From: Duganella sp. Root336D2
Lineage (GTDB): Bacteria > Pseudomonadota > Gammaproteobacteria > Burkholderiales > Burkholderiaceae_D
Assembly (NCBI RefSeq): GCF_001425005.1
Contig: NZ_LMDB01000035.1
Location: 13,005-77,004 of the forward strand
Length of the DNA: 64,000 nucleotides
Direction of reading: 5' to 3'
Part shown: positions 43,734 to 53,453 of the stretch, in pieces
Layout: the number at the start of each line of letters is the position of its first letter
Position numbering within the stretch: the stretch's first letter is position 1
Translations under genes and position numbers: made by a program
Notes under the pieces: model-generated
Databases searched by the model: none
What the model saw: the letters and a program-made list of their open reading frames with translations, nothing else
Told to the model about the DNA's origin: nothing

Positions 43734-46096
43734 GCGGTTTCCCCCTTGGTGAGATCGGCCAGGAAGTCTTCGATGGTCGATGCTTCGAGGCTGAAGTTGG
43801 CGATTCCGTGCTGGTCGATGAAGCGGCGGAATCCCGCGTCGAAGCCCGCCGCGCCCTGCAGCTGCCAGCCGCCTTGCGTTGCATCGGCGCACAGCAGCGC
43901 AGGCAGCCCGTGCAGGGCCTGTTCCGCCTCGCCGGTCAGCGGCTGCAGGATGCGGGCCTTGAAGCGGCCGACGCTGCGTTCCAGCAGTTCGTCGAGCGTG
44001 CCGCCGTCGACCAGCCTGCCTTTTTCCATGCAGAGGATGCGGTCCATGCCGGCCAGGTCGGCGGGAATATGGGAAATCTGCAGTACCGTTGTCGGCATGC
44101 CGGCCAGCAGTTCGCGCAGGGCGCGGGCATGCCATTCGTCGAGTCCGAGCGAGGGCTCGTCGAGCAGGGCCAGTTCCGGTACGTGGGAAAGTGCGAGCCA
44201 GAGCATGACACGCTGCTTCTGGCCGCGCGACAGCTGCTGCCAAAGCCTGCTGCGCACCTCTTCCATGCCGAGGGCGCGGGTTACGGCCGGCTCGGTGCGG
44301 GTGTAGATCGCTTCGTGCATCGTCATGATTTCGCTGACGCGCATCTGTCCCGGCAGGTCGGCGCTTTGCAGCAGGCCGCCTAATTGCTGCCGTACTTTGG
44401 CCTCGCGCGGGTCGCCGATCGCCAGCTGGATCTTGCCGCTGTCGGGTTTCCGCAAGCCGAGCAGGGTCTCAAGGAGGACGGTTTTGCCGCTGCCATTGGG
44501 TCCGACCACGGCGACGCGCTCGCCCTTGCGCAGCGTCAGGTCGCACGCCATCAGTGCAAAACCCGATGGCAATCGCAGCCCGATGCCGAGTGCTTCGAGA
44601 ACGACGGCGGCCGCTGCATCGGGTGTCGGCACGGTGCGAACAGGGTCTGCCGGCACCGCTGCTGCCTCGGGTGCAGATGGCGCAATCGCAATCACTTCGT
44701 CGCCGGGATCGATGCCGTTATCGATCAGCATTTCACGCGCGTGGGCGCGGTACAGCGGGTGCTGCATCGCTTCGCGCAGCATGCCGGCGCCGCGGTCGCG
44801 GTCACCGCCGTAATTGGGCGGGGCGTGCAGCAGCAGCGAGGCGTGGTGGATCAGCAGGTCCGGGTCGCCGGCAATCAACTCCTGCGCCTTGCCGAAAGCG
44901 TGCAAGGCATTCTGCCCTGCCGTGGCGACCTTGATGATATTGGGTTGCGCCAGCAGGATTGCCAGGATGGCCCGTACGCCGCGCCACAGCCACTGGCGTC
45001 CGGCGGGCAGGATGTCCGCTGCTTTGAGCAAGGCATCGATGCCTGCTTCCTGCTCGGGAGGCAGCCTGGTTCCGCCATGGACATGGAGCAGCGCCTGGTT
45101 CAGGCGGGCGCTCAGCAAGGCGTCCAGCAACGCGGGCTGGGCGAATACCGGCTCCGCTTCCAGCAGCGCGATGCTGGCCGCCAGGTCTTCGGCGCGCTTG
45201 CTGCTCCAGGCGGTGAAGATGGCTTGCTGCGACTGCGCGACCAAGGCTGCATAGGCGGCGCTGGCGCCGTCCCCGTCCGCCTGCCCTGCGGCTGGCGCAC
45301 CCGCCGCGGCGATCGGCATGCCGCTGGCTTGCCCTGCCAGCTCGGCGATCCGGGTATCCGATGCCGCACGCGAAACGGAACGGAACAGCGAGACAATCGC
45401 CGCGGCGCCGCCACGCGCATCGACCGCTTCCAGCAAATCGGCGCCAAGGCGGCAGGCGGCGCGATAAGCGTCGATGCCCGCGCCGGCGGAAGCGCCGAAC
45501 ATGGCATCGCCGTCGCGCGACAGCATGTTCCGCAGCGGTGGCGCCAGTTCCGGGCGCTGCGGCAGCGGCGTGGCGCCGCCGAAACGGTTGGCAAACAGTT
45601 GCGCCAGCCCTTCGTCGAGCAGGCGCACGCCGCACGTCAGGAAGCAATGCGCCACTTCATGGAATACAACCGCGCGCAGGCCGTCGGAATATCCTTCAGA
45701 TTGCGTGGAGAGCCGCACCAGCGCCAGCCCTGGCAAGCTCTCCATCGTCAAATGCATATCGCGCTCGGATGGCACGCATTGCAGCAGGATGCACGGCTGC
45801 GGCAGGCCGAGGAAAGCGGCGCAGGCGCTGACAGCTTCGTCGAAATTGCGCAGCAGCGCAGGCGGCAGCTCGGCGTCACCCAGCACGTAGACGCTGCCGC
45901 AGGCGCGCCAGGCGCGCCGCCCGGCCAGTAGGTCCTGCAGGATCGGATAGGCATGGAAGCGTCCACGCAACGCGAACAGGCGCTCCAGCGCCTGGCCGGC
46001 GCCTTCGCTGTCGCCCGCCGCAGCCAGGCGCAGCACGGCACCTGCCGCGTCGCGCAGCCACAACTCGCTATCCTGCCAGCCCGGCGCGTCGTTCAT
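43730..46096 (-). CDS. HExxH peptidase-like domain fused to ABC ATPase
   Basis: The protein is 788 residues. Residues 1-260 look like a cytoplasmic gluzincin: HEVAH at 146-150 and a downstream Glu162 in RLLDEGLAQ. Residues about 275-470 are a helical, TPR-like linker. Residues about 495-720 are an ABC ATPase with Walker A GPNGSGKT (532-539), signature LSRGQKQR (622-629) and Walker B LALLDEPSLGLD. A C-terminal about 60-residue domain follows. I know of no described transporter with this fusion. Since it sits directly after the modifying enzymes, leader-peptide cleavage coupled to export is an attractive inference. It overlaps both neighbours by 4 bases. Confidence 0.85.
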   Translation of the reverse strand: MNDAPGWQDSELWLRDAAGAVLRLAAAGDSEGAGQALERLFALRGRFHAYPILQDLLAGRRAWRACGSVYVLGDAELPPALLRNFDEAVSACAAFLGLPQPCILLQCVPSERDMHLTMESLPGLALVRLSTQSEGYSDGLRAVVFHEVAHCFLTCGVRLLDEGLAQLFANRFGGATPLPQRPELAPPLRNMLSRDGDAMFGASAGAGIDAYRAACRLGADLLEAVDARGGAAAIVSLFRSVSRAASDTRIAELAGQASGMPIAAAGAPAAGQADGDGASAAYAALVAQSQQAIFTAWSSKRAEDLAASIALLEAEPVFAQPALLDALLSARLNQALLHVHGGTRLPPEQEAGIDALLKAADILPAGRQWLWRGVRAILAILLAQPNIIKVATAGQNALHAFGKAQELIAGDPDLLIHHASLLLHAPPNYGGDRDRGAGMLREAMQHPLYRAHAREMLIDNGIDPGDEVIAIAPSAPEAAAVPADPVRTVPTPDAAAAVVLEALGIGLRLPSGFALMACDLTLRKGERVAVVGPNGSGKTVLLETLLGLRKPDSGKIQLAIGDPREAKVRQQLGGLLQSADLPGQMRVSEIMTMHEAIYTRTEPAVTRALGMEEVRSRLWQQLSRGQKQRVMLWLALSHVPELALLDEPSLGLDEWHARALRELLAGMPTTVLQISHIPADLAGMDRILCMEKGRLVDGGTLDELLERSVGRFKARILQPLTGEAEQALHGLPALLCADATQGGWQLQGAAGFDAGFRRFIDQHGIANFSLEASTIEDFLADLTKGETA

Positions 46097-46950
46097 TCGT
46101 CCTCGCCGGCGGCAGGTGCAGGCGGTGCTTCGCGCCCGAGCAGCATGACGGAAGCCACCGTCTCCGTCACGCCGTCGATATCCAGCAGGGCCGCCAGTTC
46201 ATCGTCGTAATAGGCGCCGTAGACCAGGGAGCCAAGCCCCAGGCCTTGCGCGGCCAGGCACAGGTTCTGCGAAGCGTGCCCCGCCTCCAGCAGCGACATG
46301 CGGTAGCCGCGCGCGCCGTACTTGGCGGTGGCGCGCTGCGGCACGCTGGTCATCACGCATACCACCGGCGCCTTGACGCCGGATTCACCCGACTTCACCT
46401 CCGCGCTGCCGAAAGCATCGCCCTGTTGCGGCTTCAACACGCGCAACAGATGGTTGCGGGCGTCGTAATGCGCGATGCAAGGCTCGATACCTTCCACGTC
46501 GTTGAGGAAGAAATAGAACTCGGTCGGATACAAGCCGCCCGGCGATGGATAGGAACGAAACGCCAGCTTCACGTGCGGCGCAATATCGCTCTTCGCCATG
46601 CGCCGCACGCGCAGCGAATGATGCAGCAGGCTGGACAGCTCCTGCAGCGTCATGGCGCCGGCGAAGGCGCGTGCACTCTTGCGCTGCTGCAGCGCCTGCG
46701 CCAGTTCGCCCAGCGCCAACAGCGGCTCCGGCAATTCGATCGCCGGGCAGGATGGATAAGCGTTGTAGCCGGCCGCGCCGCGCGCGATGTACGCCGGATG
46801 GCGCAGGAAGCGCACGATGTTTTTCACCTGCCCCATCAAGGTGGCGCGGTGGAACTTGGTCTGCTCGTGCAGGATCTCGGCCGGATCATCGACGTCGAAC
46901 TGGCCCGCCATGGCCTGCGGCGGCAGCAATTCCTGGAGTGTCTTGGTCAT
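46093..46950 (-). CDS. SagB-type azoline dehydrogenase (FMN nitroreductase fold)
   Basis: The protein is 285 residues. SagB/McbC enzymes oxidise azolines to thiazoles and oxazoles using FMN. Recognisable: QQRKSARAFAGAMTLQELSSLLHHS (FMN site), RSYPSPGGLYPTEFYFFLND, and LLEAGHASQNLCLAAQGLGLGSLVYGAYYDDEL. The N-terminal 80 residues follow the SagB-family pattern (ILHEQTKFHRAT). It overlaps the ycaO stop by 4 bases. Its presence implies at least some fully aromatic azoles in the product. Confidence 0.92.
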   Translation of the reverse strand: MTKTLQELLPPQAMAGQFDVDDPAEILHEQTKFHRATLMGQVKNIVRFLRHPAYIARGAAGYNAYPSCPAIELPEPLLALGELAQALQQRKSARAFAGAMTLQELSSLLHHSLRVRRMAKSDIAPHVKLAFRSYPSPGGLYPTEFYFFLNDVEGIEPCIAHYDARNHLLRVLKPQQGDAFGSAEVKSGESGVKAPVVCVMTSVPQRATAKYGARGYRMSLLEAGHASQNLCLAAQGLGLGSLVYGAYYDDELAALLDIDGVTETVASVMLLGREAPPAPAAGEDE

Positions 46951-48275
46951 GGGAATGGATGCGGTTCGAGGTTAGGTTCAGGCACGCCCGGCAAGCCCCA
47001 GTGTGCTGCAATGGCGCGCAGGCGGCGCTCGTCGCGGCTCACCAGGCCGTCGCCGAACAACAGCGGATGCAGGCCGGGAATGAAGGCGCGCAGCACGCAG
47101 AAGCCCAGGCTGGCGATGTCGGCGGAGGTCACGTCCACCGCCAATGCGCGCAGGCCCATGACTTTCAGGCGCGCCAGCAGGTCGCCCATGCCACTTAGCT
47201 GCCGCAGCGAAGGGTCGTCGGAAGAAACCGTGGCCTCGCTGGTGAACAGGAAGTCCATCGCGCCTTGGCGGGAACGGTCCAGGAAGAAGGCGAAGTGGTC
47301 GCCCGGGTTGCGGATCGCGGCCTGCTCCGGCAGCGGGCTGCCGGCCGCCAGGATCGAGCTGCCCCATACGTAGCCGTGGAAGGCTTCCACTACCGCCTTG
47401 TTGATGGCGGTTGCCACATCCAGGTGGGCGCTGGCGCCGAGCGACATGGTGCCGTCGTTGCGGCTGCGCGCCAGGCACAGCACCACTGGCATGCCGACGT
47501 CGGTCGTGATATCCCACAGGTGGACGTCCAGGCTTGGATGGGCCAGCTGGCGGCGCACGCCGGGCAGCAGGCGTTCCATGGTGGATGGCGCTACCACCAG
47601 CTTGCGCGGCGCATACTTCATCTGCCACATGGCGGCGAAGGCATCGCGTTCGATCACTTCCGCCAGCCCGCTCAGCAGCGCCCTGCCCTCGTCCATGCCT
47701 GTCGCCAGGCCGGTCGACGAGGACTGCATCACGATCTCGCGCTTGTCCTTGACCTGCATGCCGAGGTAGACCATCTGCGCCGGCACATAGGTTTCGCGCG
47801 ACGGATCCATCAGGTCGGCGGCCGGCGCCCAGGCCCGTACCACCGAGGTGTCGTCGGCCGCGAATTCAAAGCCTTCGCCATATTGCTGCGGCGCGAACAG
47901 CACGAACTGGCTCGGGCCGACTGCCGCTTCGCCCAGCGCATCCTGCGAGGCATACAGCACCTGGTCATCGAAATGCGCAGCCGCGGCATAGCGTTCCACC
48001 GCCTCGCCGAACGCCGCCCACAGGGCCGAAGTACGGTCGAAGGCGGCGCCGGAACCGGCCAGGCTGGCGCGGTCGGAATTGGGGTTATTGGCTTTGCCGC
48101 GCGCCGGGTCGATCATCATGCTCTTGATGTCCACCATCAGCGCATTGAAGACGAACAGGCCGCGCGCGTCGGGGTGCTCGGTTTCTTCCAGCAGCGAGGT
48201 GATGATGCCGTGGCGGCGGTGCACCAGGGCGTCGTGTACCAGGGCCAGTTGGCCCGCATCGGACAAGCGCTCCAT
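46947..48275 (-). CDS. YcaO cyclodehydratase (TOMM D protein)
   Basis: The protein is 442 residues. YcaO enzymes use ATP to phosphorylate the peptide backbone and cyclise Cys, Ser or Thr side chains into azolines. ATP/Mg-binding region residues are seen in AFGEAVERYAAA, SSSTGLATGMDEGRALLSGLAEVIERDAF and AINKAVVEAFHGY. The C-terminus ends PHPFP, the PxPxP tail common to azoline-forming YcaO proteins. A separate E1-like partner lies 3 bases upstream, matching two-protein cyclodehydratases (SagC/SagD type). It is the diagnostic gene of the cluster. Confidence 0.95.
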   Translation of the reverse strand: MERLSDAGQLALVHDALVHRRHGIITSLLEETEHPDARGLFVFNALMVDIKSMMIDPARGKANNPNSDRASLAGSGAAFDRTSALWAAFGEAVERYAAAAHFDDQVLYASQDALGEAAVGPSQFVLFAPQQYGEGFEFAADDTSVVRAWAPAADLMDPSRETYVPAQMVYLGMQVKDKREIVMQSSSTGLATGMDEGRALLSGLAEVIERDAFAAMWQMKYAPRKLVVAPSTMERLLPGVRRQLAHPSLDVHLWDITTDVGMPVVLCLARSRNDGTMSLGASAHLDVATAINKAVVEAFHGYVWGSSILAAGSPLPEQAAIRNPGDHFAFFLDRSRQGAMDFLFTSEATVSSDDPSLRQLSGMGDLLARLKVMGLRALAVDVTSADIASLGFCVLRAFIPGLHPLLFGDGLVSRDERRLRAIAAHWGLPGVPEPNLEPHPFP

Positions 48276-48278
48276 GGC

Positions 48279-49253
48279 TCAGGCCCGACGGCGCAACAGC
48301 GCCTGCTGGAAGACGCTGCCCACCGGGCGCTCCGTGCTGGCGGTACCGCACACCTGGCAACGCGGCAGGCGCAGCACGCGGGAACGAACGATCTCGCCGC
48401 TTGCGCTGTCGATTTCGCTGAACACGCTTTGCTGCAAGCCTTCCAGCGTGCCGGCCAGGAATTGCAGCGCCACGCGCGAAGCTTCGGCCACGCCGAACTG
48501 CACAGCCAGGCGGCTAGGCAGCGCGTGGTACAGGATGTTCTCCGACTGGCTGCGCATATCGAATTCGGCCACGAACTTGCGGGTCGAGCGCACGCGGTGG
48601 AAGTAGCACTCGTAGCAGCCGGTGGCTTTCGGCAGCACCAGCGGGCCGCAATGCACGGTATTCCAGTCGATGCCGACAAACAGCGCCGGCCAGCCGGCGC
48701 CAACCGCCTTGGCATTCATGGCACGGAACAGCGCGATATCGTCGAAGTCGGACGCCACCAGCAGCAGCGCGCGGCGTTCGCCCTTGTCCGGCAAGGGGCC
48801 GTCGCGCACCACGCGATGGACCGGCACACCCAGTTCGGTCAGCGACGCGGCCAGCGCATCGGCGCAGGAACCGGTGCCGGCCAGCGCCAGCACCCAGTTC
48901 GACTTGTCGTACTGCGGGCGCTGGGCCGGGCCGGACATGCCGTCCTGCTCGCGCCGGTGCTGCAGGTGATGGAAGGTGGCGTCGCCGCCGGCGCGGCCGT
49001 TATGCTTCAGCAGCACGCGCGCGTCGAACAGGGCGTTGACCGCCGCTTCCACCGCTTCGGGCGGGAAGCTCTCGGCGCGGTCTTCAAGCAGTTGCGTCAG
49101 GGTCACGCCGTTCGCGGCGTCGGCCAGGATGCTTTTCAGGATGCCGACCCGGTCTTCCACCGTGAAGCGGCGCCCCACGACGGAAATGGCAATCTTGTCT
49201 TCGCCCAGCGTGGTCACTTCGGCCAGCGGCGAGATGTACAGGGACTCACTCAT
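48279..49253 (-). CDS. E1-like/ThiF-like TOMM partner protein (leader-binding, C protein)
   Basis: The protein is 324 residues from ATG 49253; an upstream TTG is possible, but AAGAGA precedes the ATG. Residues 1-90 form a winged-helix-like peptide-clamp domain that would bind the precursor leader, and residues 115-210 a ThiF-like Rossmann core without an obvious ATP site. Two Cys pairs, Cys213/Cys216 (CYEC) and Cys299/Cys302 (CQVC), form the structural zinc site of this family (TIGR03882-like). It recruits substrate for YcaO. Confidence 0.87.
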   Translation of the reverse strand: MSESLYISPLAEVTTLGEDKIAISVVGRRFTVEDRVGILKSILADAANGVTLTQLLEDRAESFPPEAVEAAVNALFDARVLLKHNGRAGGDATFHHLQHRREQDGMSGPAQRPQYDKSNWVLALAGTGSCADALAASLTELGVPVHRVVRDGPLPDKGERRALLLVASDFDDIALFRAMNAKAVGAGWPALFVGIDWNTVHCGPLVLPKATGCYECYFHRVRSTRKFVAEFDMRSQSENILYHALPSRLAVQFGVAEASRVALQFLAGTLEGLQQSVFSEIDSASGEIVRSRVLRLPRCQVCGTASTERPVGSVFQQALLRRRA

Positions 49254-49271
49254 TCTCTTAACCAATCTCAG

Positions 49272-49319
49272 AAAAAAGGCATGGCACCGGCGACGGTGCG
49301 CGAGGCATCGACGCCGGTG
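49272..49319 (-). terminator. Partial terminator between precursor gene and enzymes
   Basis: On the minus strand CACCGGCG (49319-49312) pairs with CGCCGGTG (49292-49285); six T residues follow after about seven bases (49277-49272). Such a leaky terminator would let the precursor mRNA exceed the enzyme mRNA, as after sagA. Confidence 0.6.
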
Positions 49320-49334
49320 TCCGGACTTAACCGT

Positions 49335-49472
49335 TTAGCAGCAGCAAGAGCAAGAGCAGGTGCAGCAGGAGACACTGACGTCGGCCAGGGCGCCGCTCAT
49401 GTCGTCCATCAGGTATTCCGGCTCGGTGGAGTCGGTGATCTGGATGTGGGTGGTTTCAATCAGAATGGTCAT
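49335..49472 (-). CDS. Cys/Ser/Thr-rich TOMM (azol(in)e) precursor peptide, 45 residues
   Basis: AAGGA precedes ATG 49472. The leader (about 1-32) is acidic: MTILIETTHIQ, then DSTEPEYLMDDMSGALADV. The last 13 residues are SVSCCTCSCSCCC, seven Cys, four Ser and one Thr with a single Val. Nearly every core residue could become a thiazole, oxazole or azoline. It lies directly upstream of the E1-like and YcaO genes in the same orientation. The core resembles the Cys-rich block of SagA; it differs from thiopeptides because no dehydratase or pyridine synthase is present. No GG motif is seen, so the cleavage site is uncertain (possibly after ALADV). Confidence 0.9.
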   Translation of the reverse strand: MTILIETTHIQITDSTEPEYLMDDMSGALADVSVSCCTCSCSCCC

Positions 49473-49535
49473 TTCTCTGCTTCCTTTTGAGTTTTTAAGA
49501 GAATGGACGCGCCATATGCGAAACCAGCATAAGCA

Positions 49536-49552
49536 AATGCGGATTCCGCATT
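49536..49552. promoter_or_regulatory. Perfect 17-base palindrome upstream of the TOMM operon
   Basis: AATGCGGATTCCGCATT lies 64-80 bases upstream of the precursor start, in the only gap large enough for the operon promoter. It is a good operator candidate; no clear -35/-10 pair was seen nearby. Confidence 0.5.
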
Positions 49553-49613
49553 GGGCACGACCGCTCAGGAAGGTAGCATGAAACTAAACTACATCTAGTA
49601 GAAGAAACATTCC

Positions 49614-49630
49614 AAAAAGTTTAACTTTTT
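49614..49630 (-). terminator. AT-rich inverted repeat after the methyltransferase gene
   Basis: AAAAAGTT and AACTTTTT flank a single T and overlap the methyltransferase stop codon. It may be a weak terminator or an operator; the AT content contrasts with the surroundings. Confidence 0.35.
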
Positions 49631-50492
49631 AGTTGCTGGCAAGCATTAAATGGGTACCCCCGCCGAGGCGCAAATTGTCGCCTCGCCCTGCAAAATAGCG
49701 GGTTTCAAGGGTATCCCGCCCAAAATCTTGCACTATGGAAAAATTTAACGCGCGTAGCCGCGCGCACAGTGCGGCAGGATCAAAAAACGACAGCCAGGGC
49801 TCGCCCTGCTCGGCATAACGGCGTGCAAAATACTCGACGCCGGCCCGCTCCATCGTATCCAGCAGCTCCGGCTTGACCCCGTAATCGAAGACAATGCCGC
49901 TGCCGGGCGGCAGGCCGGCGACCAGTTGCAGCGTGTCGAAAATGGCTTGCTCGGTCAGGTAGAGCGTAACCCCGAGCCAGGAAAAGAACACCGGCTGGTC
50001 GAGGCGGCAGCCGGCAGCGCGCAGCGCATCGGCCAGCGCATCGCGTTCGAAATCGACCGGCACGAAACGCAGGCTGTCCGGCACCGTGATGCTGCTGGCG
50101 GCCAGCAGTTCGCGCTTCCAGGCCTGGGTGGCGGGATGGTCGACTTCGAATACCTGCAGCGCCGCGTCATGCTGGCGGCGGCAGGCAAAGGTATCGAGGC
50201 CGGCGCCCAGCACCACGTACTGCCGCACGCCGGCGGCAGCGGCGCGCGCCAGTTCGTCTTCGGCAAAGCGGCTGCGCACGGCCATGGCGGCGCGCAGGAT
50301 GCGGCTGAAGCCAGCGTCATAGGAGCGCGCATTCGACTGCACTTGCACGCAGTCTTCCGGCCCCAGTACAGGCAGCGCCAGCGGGTCGTCGAAAATGGCG
50401 GGAGTGTCCAGCAACTGGTGCGCGGCGCGCAGGCGCGCCACCATCAGCGCGCTGCGGCTGGGCTGGCCTTCGCTGAGCAGGTGGCTGGACAT
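49629..50492 (-). CDS. SAM-dependent methyltransferase, LCM/PPM1 family
   Basis: The protein is 287 residues. Family features: RSALMVARLRAAHQLLDTP, AVRSRFAEDELARAAAAGVRQYVVLGAGLDTFACR (SAM loop), VFEVDHPATQAWKRELL and SWLGVTLYLTEQAI. These enzymes methylate carboxyl groups or small molecules; actinobacterial and proteobacterial members have varied or unknown substrates. It lies upstream of the TOMM operon in the same orientation with a 156-base gap, so it might modify the azole peptide, but it could equally be unrelated. The gene at 50499 ends 6 bases before its start. Confidence 0.85.
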   Translation of the reverse strand: MSSHLLSEGQPSRSALMVARLRAAHQLLDTPAIFDDPLALPVLGPEDCVQVQSNARSYDAGFSRILRAAMAVRSRFAEDELARAAAAGVRQYVVLGAGLDTFACRRQHDAALQVFEVDHPATQAWKRELLAASSITVPDSLRFVPVDFERDALADALRAAGCRLDQPVFFSWLGVTLYLTEQAIFDTLQLVAGLPPGSGIVFDYGVKPELLDTMERAGVEYFARRYAEQGEPWLSFFDPAALCARLRALNFSIVQDFGRDTLETRYFAGRGDNLRLGGGTHLMLASN

Positions 50493-50498
50493 GGGCGC

Positions 50499-50858
50499 TT
50501 ACATGCCCTGCGCTTCGATGTCAGCCAGCGACTCGCGGCCTTTTTCGGTGATGGCAAATCCGTCCCCGGCCGCCACGATGTGCGACTTCTTGCCGAGGAA
50601 CATGGCCACGTCCTTGTCCGCCACCGCGCCCGGCGCTTCGGCCAGCGCGCGCAGCGCCATCACGCAGCGGCGCAGGAACAGCTGCTGGCGGCCGGCATCG
50701 GTCAGGATGATGGCGCCGCTGCGCTCGAATTTGATGAACTTGATGCCGGACAGGCGCTTGCTGTTGCGGCCGACGCAAGCGCTGGGCTTGCCCTTGATGC
50801 CGCGGGCAATCTCTTCCAGCGCGTTGAATTCGTCGGTGCTCAGTTTTTCGTTTTTCAT
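50499..50858 (-). CDS. Conserved hypothetical protein, 119 residues
   Basis: ATG 50858 (MKNEKLSTDEF) is chosen; an upstream start adds a poor-quality tail. Two similar segments (LTDAGRQQLFLRR and ITEKGRESLADIE) look like paired winged-helix ends, so a DNA-binding role is possible. No membrane segment. Co-directional with the methyltransferase, gap 6 bases. Family not recognised. Confidence 0.65.
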   Translation of the reverse strand: MKNEKLSTDEFNALEEIARGIKGKPSACVGRNSKRLSGIKFIKFERSGAIILTDAGRQQLFLRRCVMALRALAEAPGAVADKDVAMFLGKKSHIVAAGDGFAITEKGRESLADIEAQGM

Positions 50859-50925
50859 TGCTCGTATTCCATGATGGTGCCTTTGCAACCCATCATGGTA
50901 CGCGCCCGCACCCGGCGCGGCAAGC

Positions 50926-51063
50926 TTACTTGAGCGTACGCAGCGCCAGCCACACCAGCGCCAGTCCTGTCACCGCACTTGCACAGACCAGCGCCTGGAA
51001 ACGGCGGCTGTGCAGGTCAATACGGCGTTTGAGGTAGATCTTGTTGTGCAGGGAATTGCCCAT
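50926..51063 (-). CDS. Very small single-helix membrane protein, 45 residues
   Basis: GGAGG lies 5 bases before ATG 51063. The peptide has a basic N-half (NKIYLKRRIDLHSRRF) and one membrane helix (ALVCASAVTGLALVWLAL). Too small for most gene finders. Function unknown. Confidence 0.6.
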   Translation of the reverse strand: MGNSLHNKIYLKRRIDLHSRRFQALVCASAVTGLALVWLALRTLK

Positions 51064-51237
51064 CGCGGCCTCCGACGAAGAAAAAGCGTGTGTCGATGAC
51101 CCATTATAGATAGCGGAACGTGACTGGCTCGTGACAGCGCAAAATATATTCTTAGAGCACAACACTTATTTCCTATTAGCAAGCAAGCGACAGCCGGTGC
51201 GGGGCGCTGGTAGCATCGGCAACAAGGAGGGTCCATG

Positions 51238-51423
51238 ATGGAACAGCCAGCTAAATCGCAGCCGGAAAAAGGCCGCCATTACACTGAGGAAGCCGACATC
51301 GGCAGCGGCGAGAAAACGCCGGGCGAACAAGATACCGACGAGCAGATTCGCAAGATCCCGCCCCTGCCAGAACCAGGCGTCAAGCCTGCATCGGCGGCGG
51401 TTTCGGCCGCGGTTCCTCGATAG
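51238..51423 (+). CDS. Small hydrophilic protein, 61 residues
   Basis: AAGGAGG (51224-51230) stands 7 bases before the second of two tandem ATG codons, which I take as the start. The product is charged and Pro-rich (KGRHYTEEADIGSGEKTPGE, KIPPLPEPG), with no domain recognised. Its last 44 bases overlap the convergent small gene at 51380-51517. Confidence 0.55.
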   Translation: MEQPAKSQPEKGRHYTEEADIGSGEKTPGEQDTDEQIRKIPPLPEPGVKPASAAVSAAVPR

Positions 51424-51517
51424 GCGGCTCGCCCGGCCGTTGCTGGTCGTCCGGGGGCGGATCTTTTTCCGGCTCAGGCGGCGGTGTTTCAGGGTCGGGT
51501 GTGGTGTGCGCTCGCAT
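51380..51517 (-). CDS. Small proline-rich protein, 45 residues
   Basis: GAGGAG lies 7 bases before ATG 51517. Almost half of the product is proline, with acidic spacers (PDPETPPPEPEKDPPP, GEPPIEEPRPKPPP). The regular composition and the good ribosome site argue for a real gene despite its size. It overlaps the convergent small gene by 44 bases and sits upstream of nothing obvious. Function unknown. Confidence 0.55.
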   Translation of the reverse strand: MRAHTTPDPETPPPEPEKDPPPDDQQRPGEPPIEEPRPKPPPMQA

Positions 51518-51575
51518 GGCATTACTCCTCGATTAACGTTGCCTGTTAAAGCAGATCGGGCGCTTTCCGGATATA

Positions 51576-53452
<1,877 letters not shown>

Positions 53453-53453
<1 letters not shown>

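Noticed and set aside
49335..49472. Thiopeptide precursor
   Set aside because: The Ser/Cys/Thr pattern is similar, but no LanB-like dehydratase or pyridine-forming enzyme is present.
47265..49490. A 741-codon plus-strand frame across the YcaO and E1-like genes
   Set aside because: It is antisense to clear enzyme genes, rich in Gln/His/Arg/Val as expected for a high-GC shadow frame, and hides the true precursor gene.
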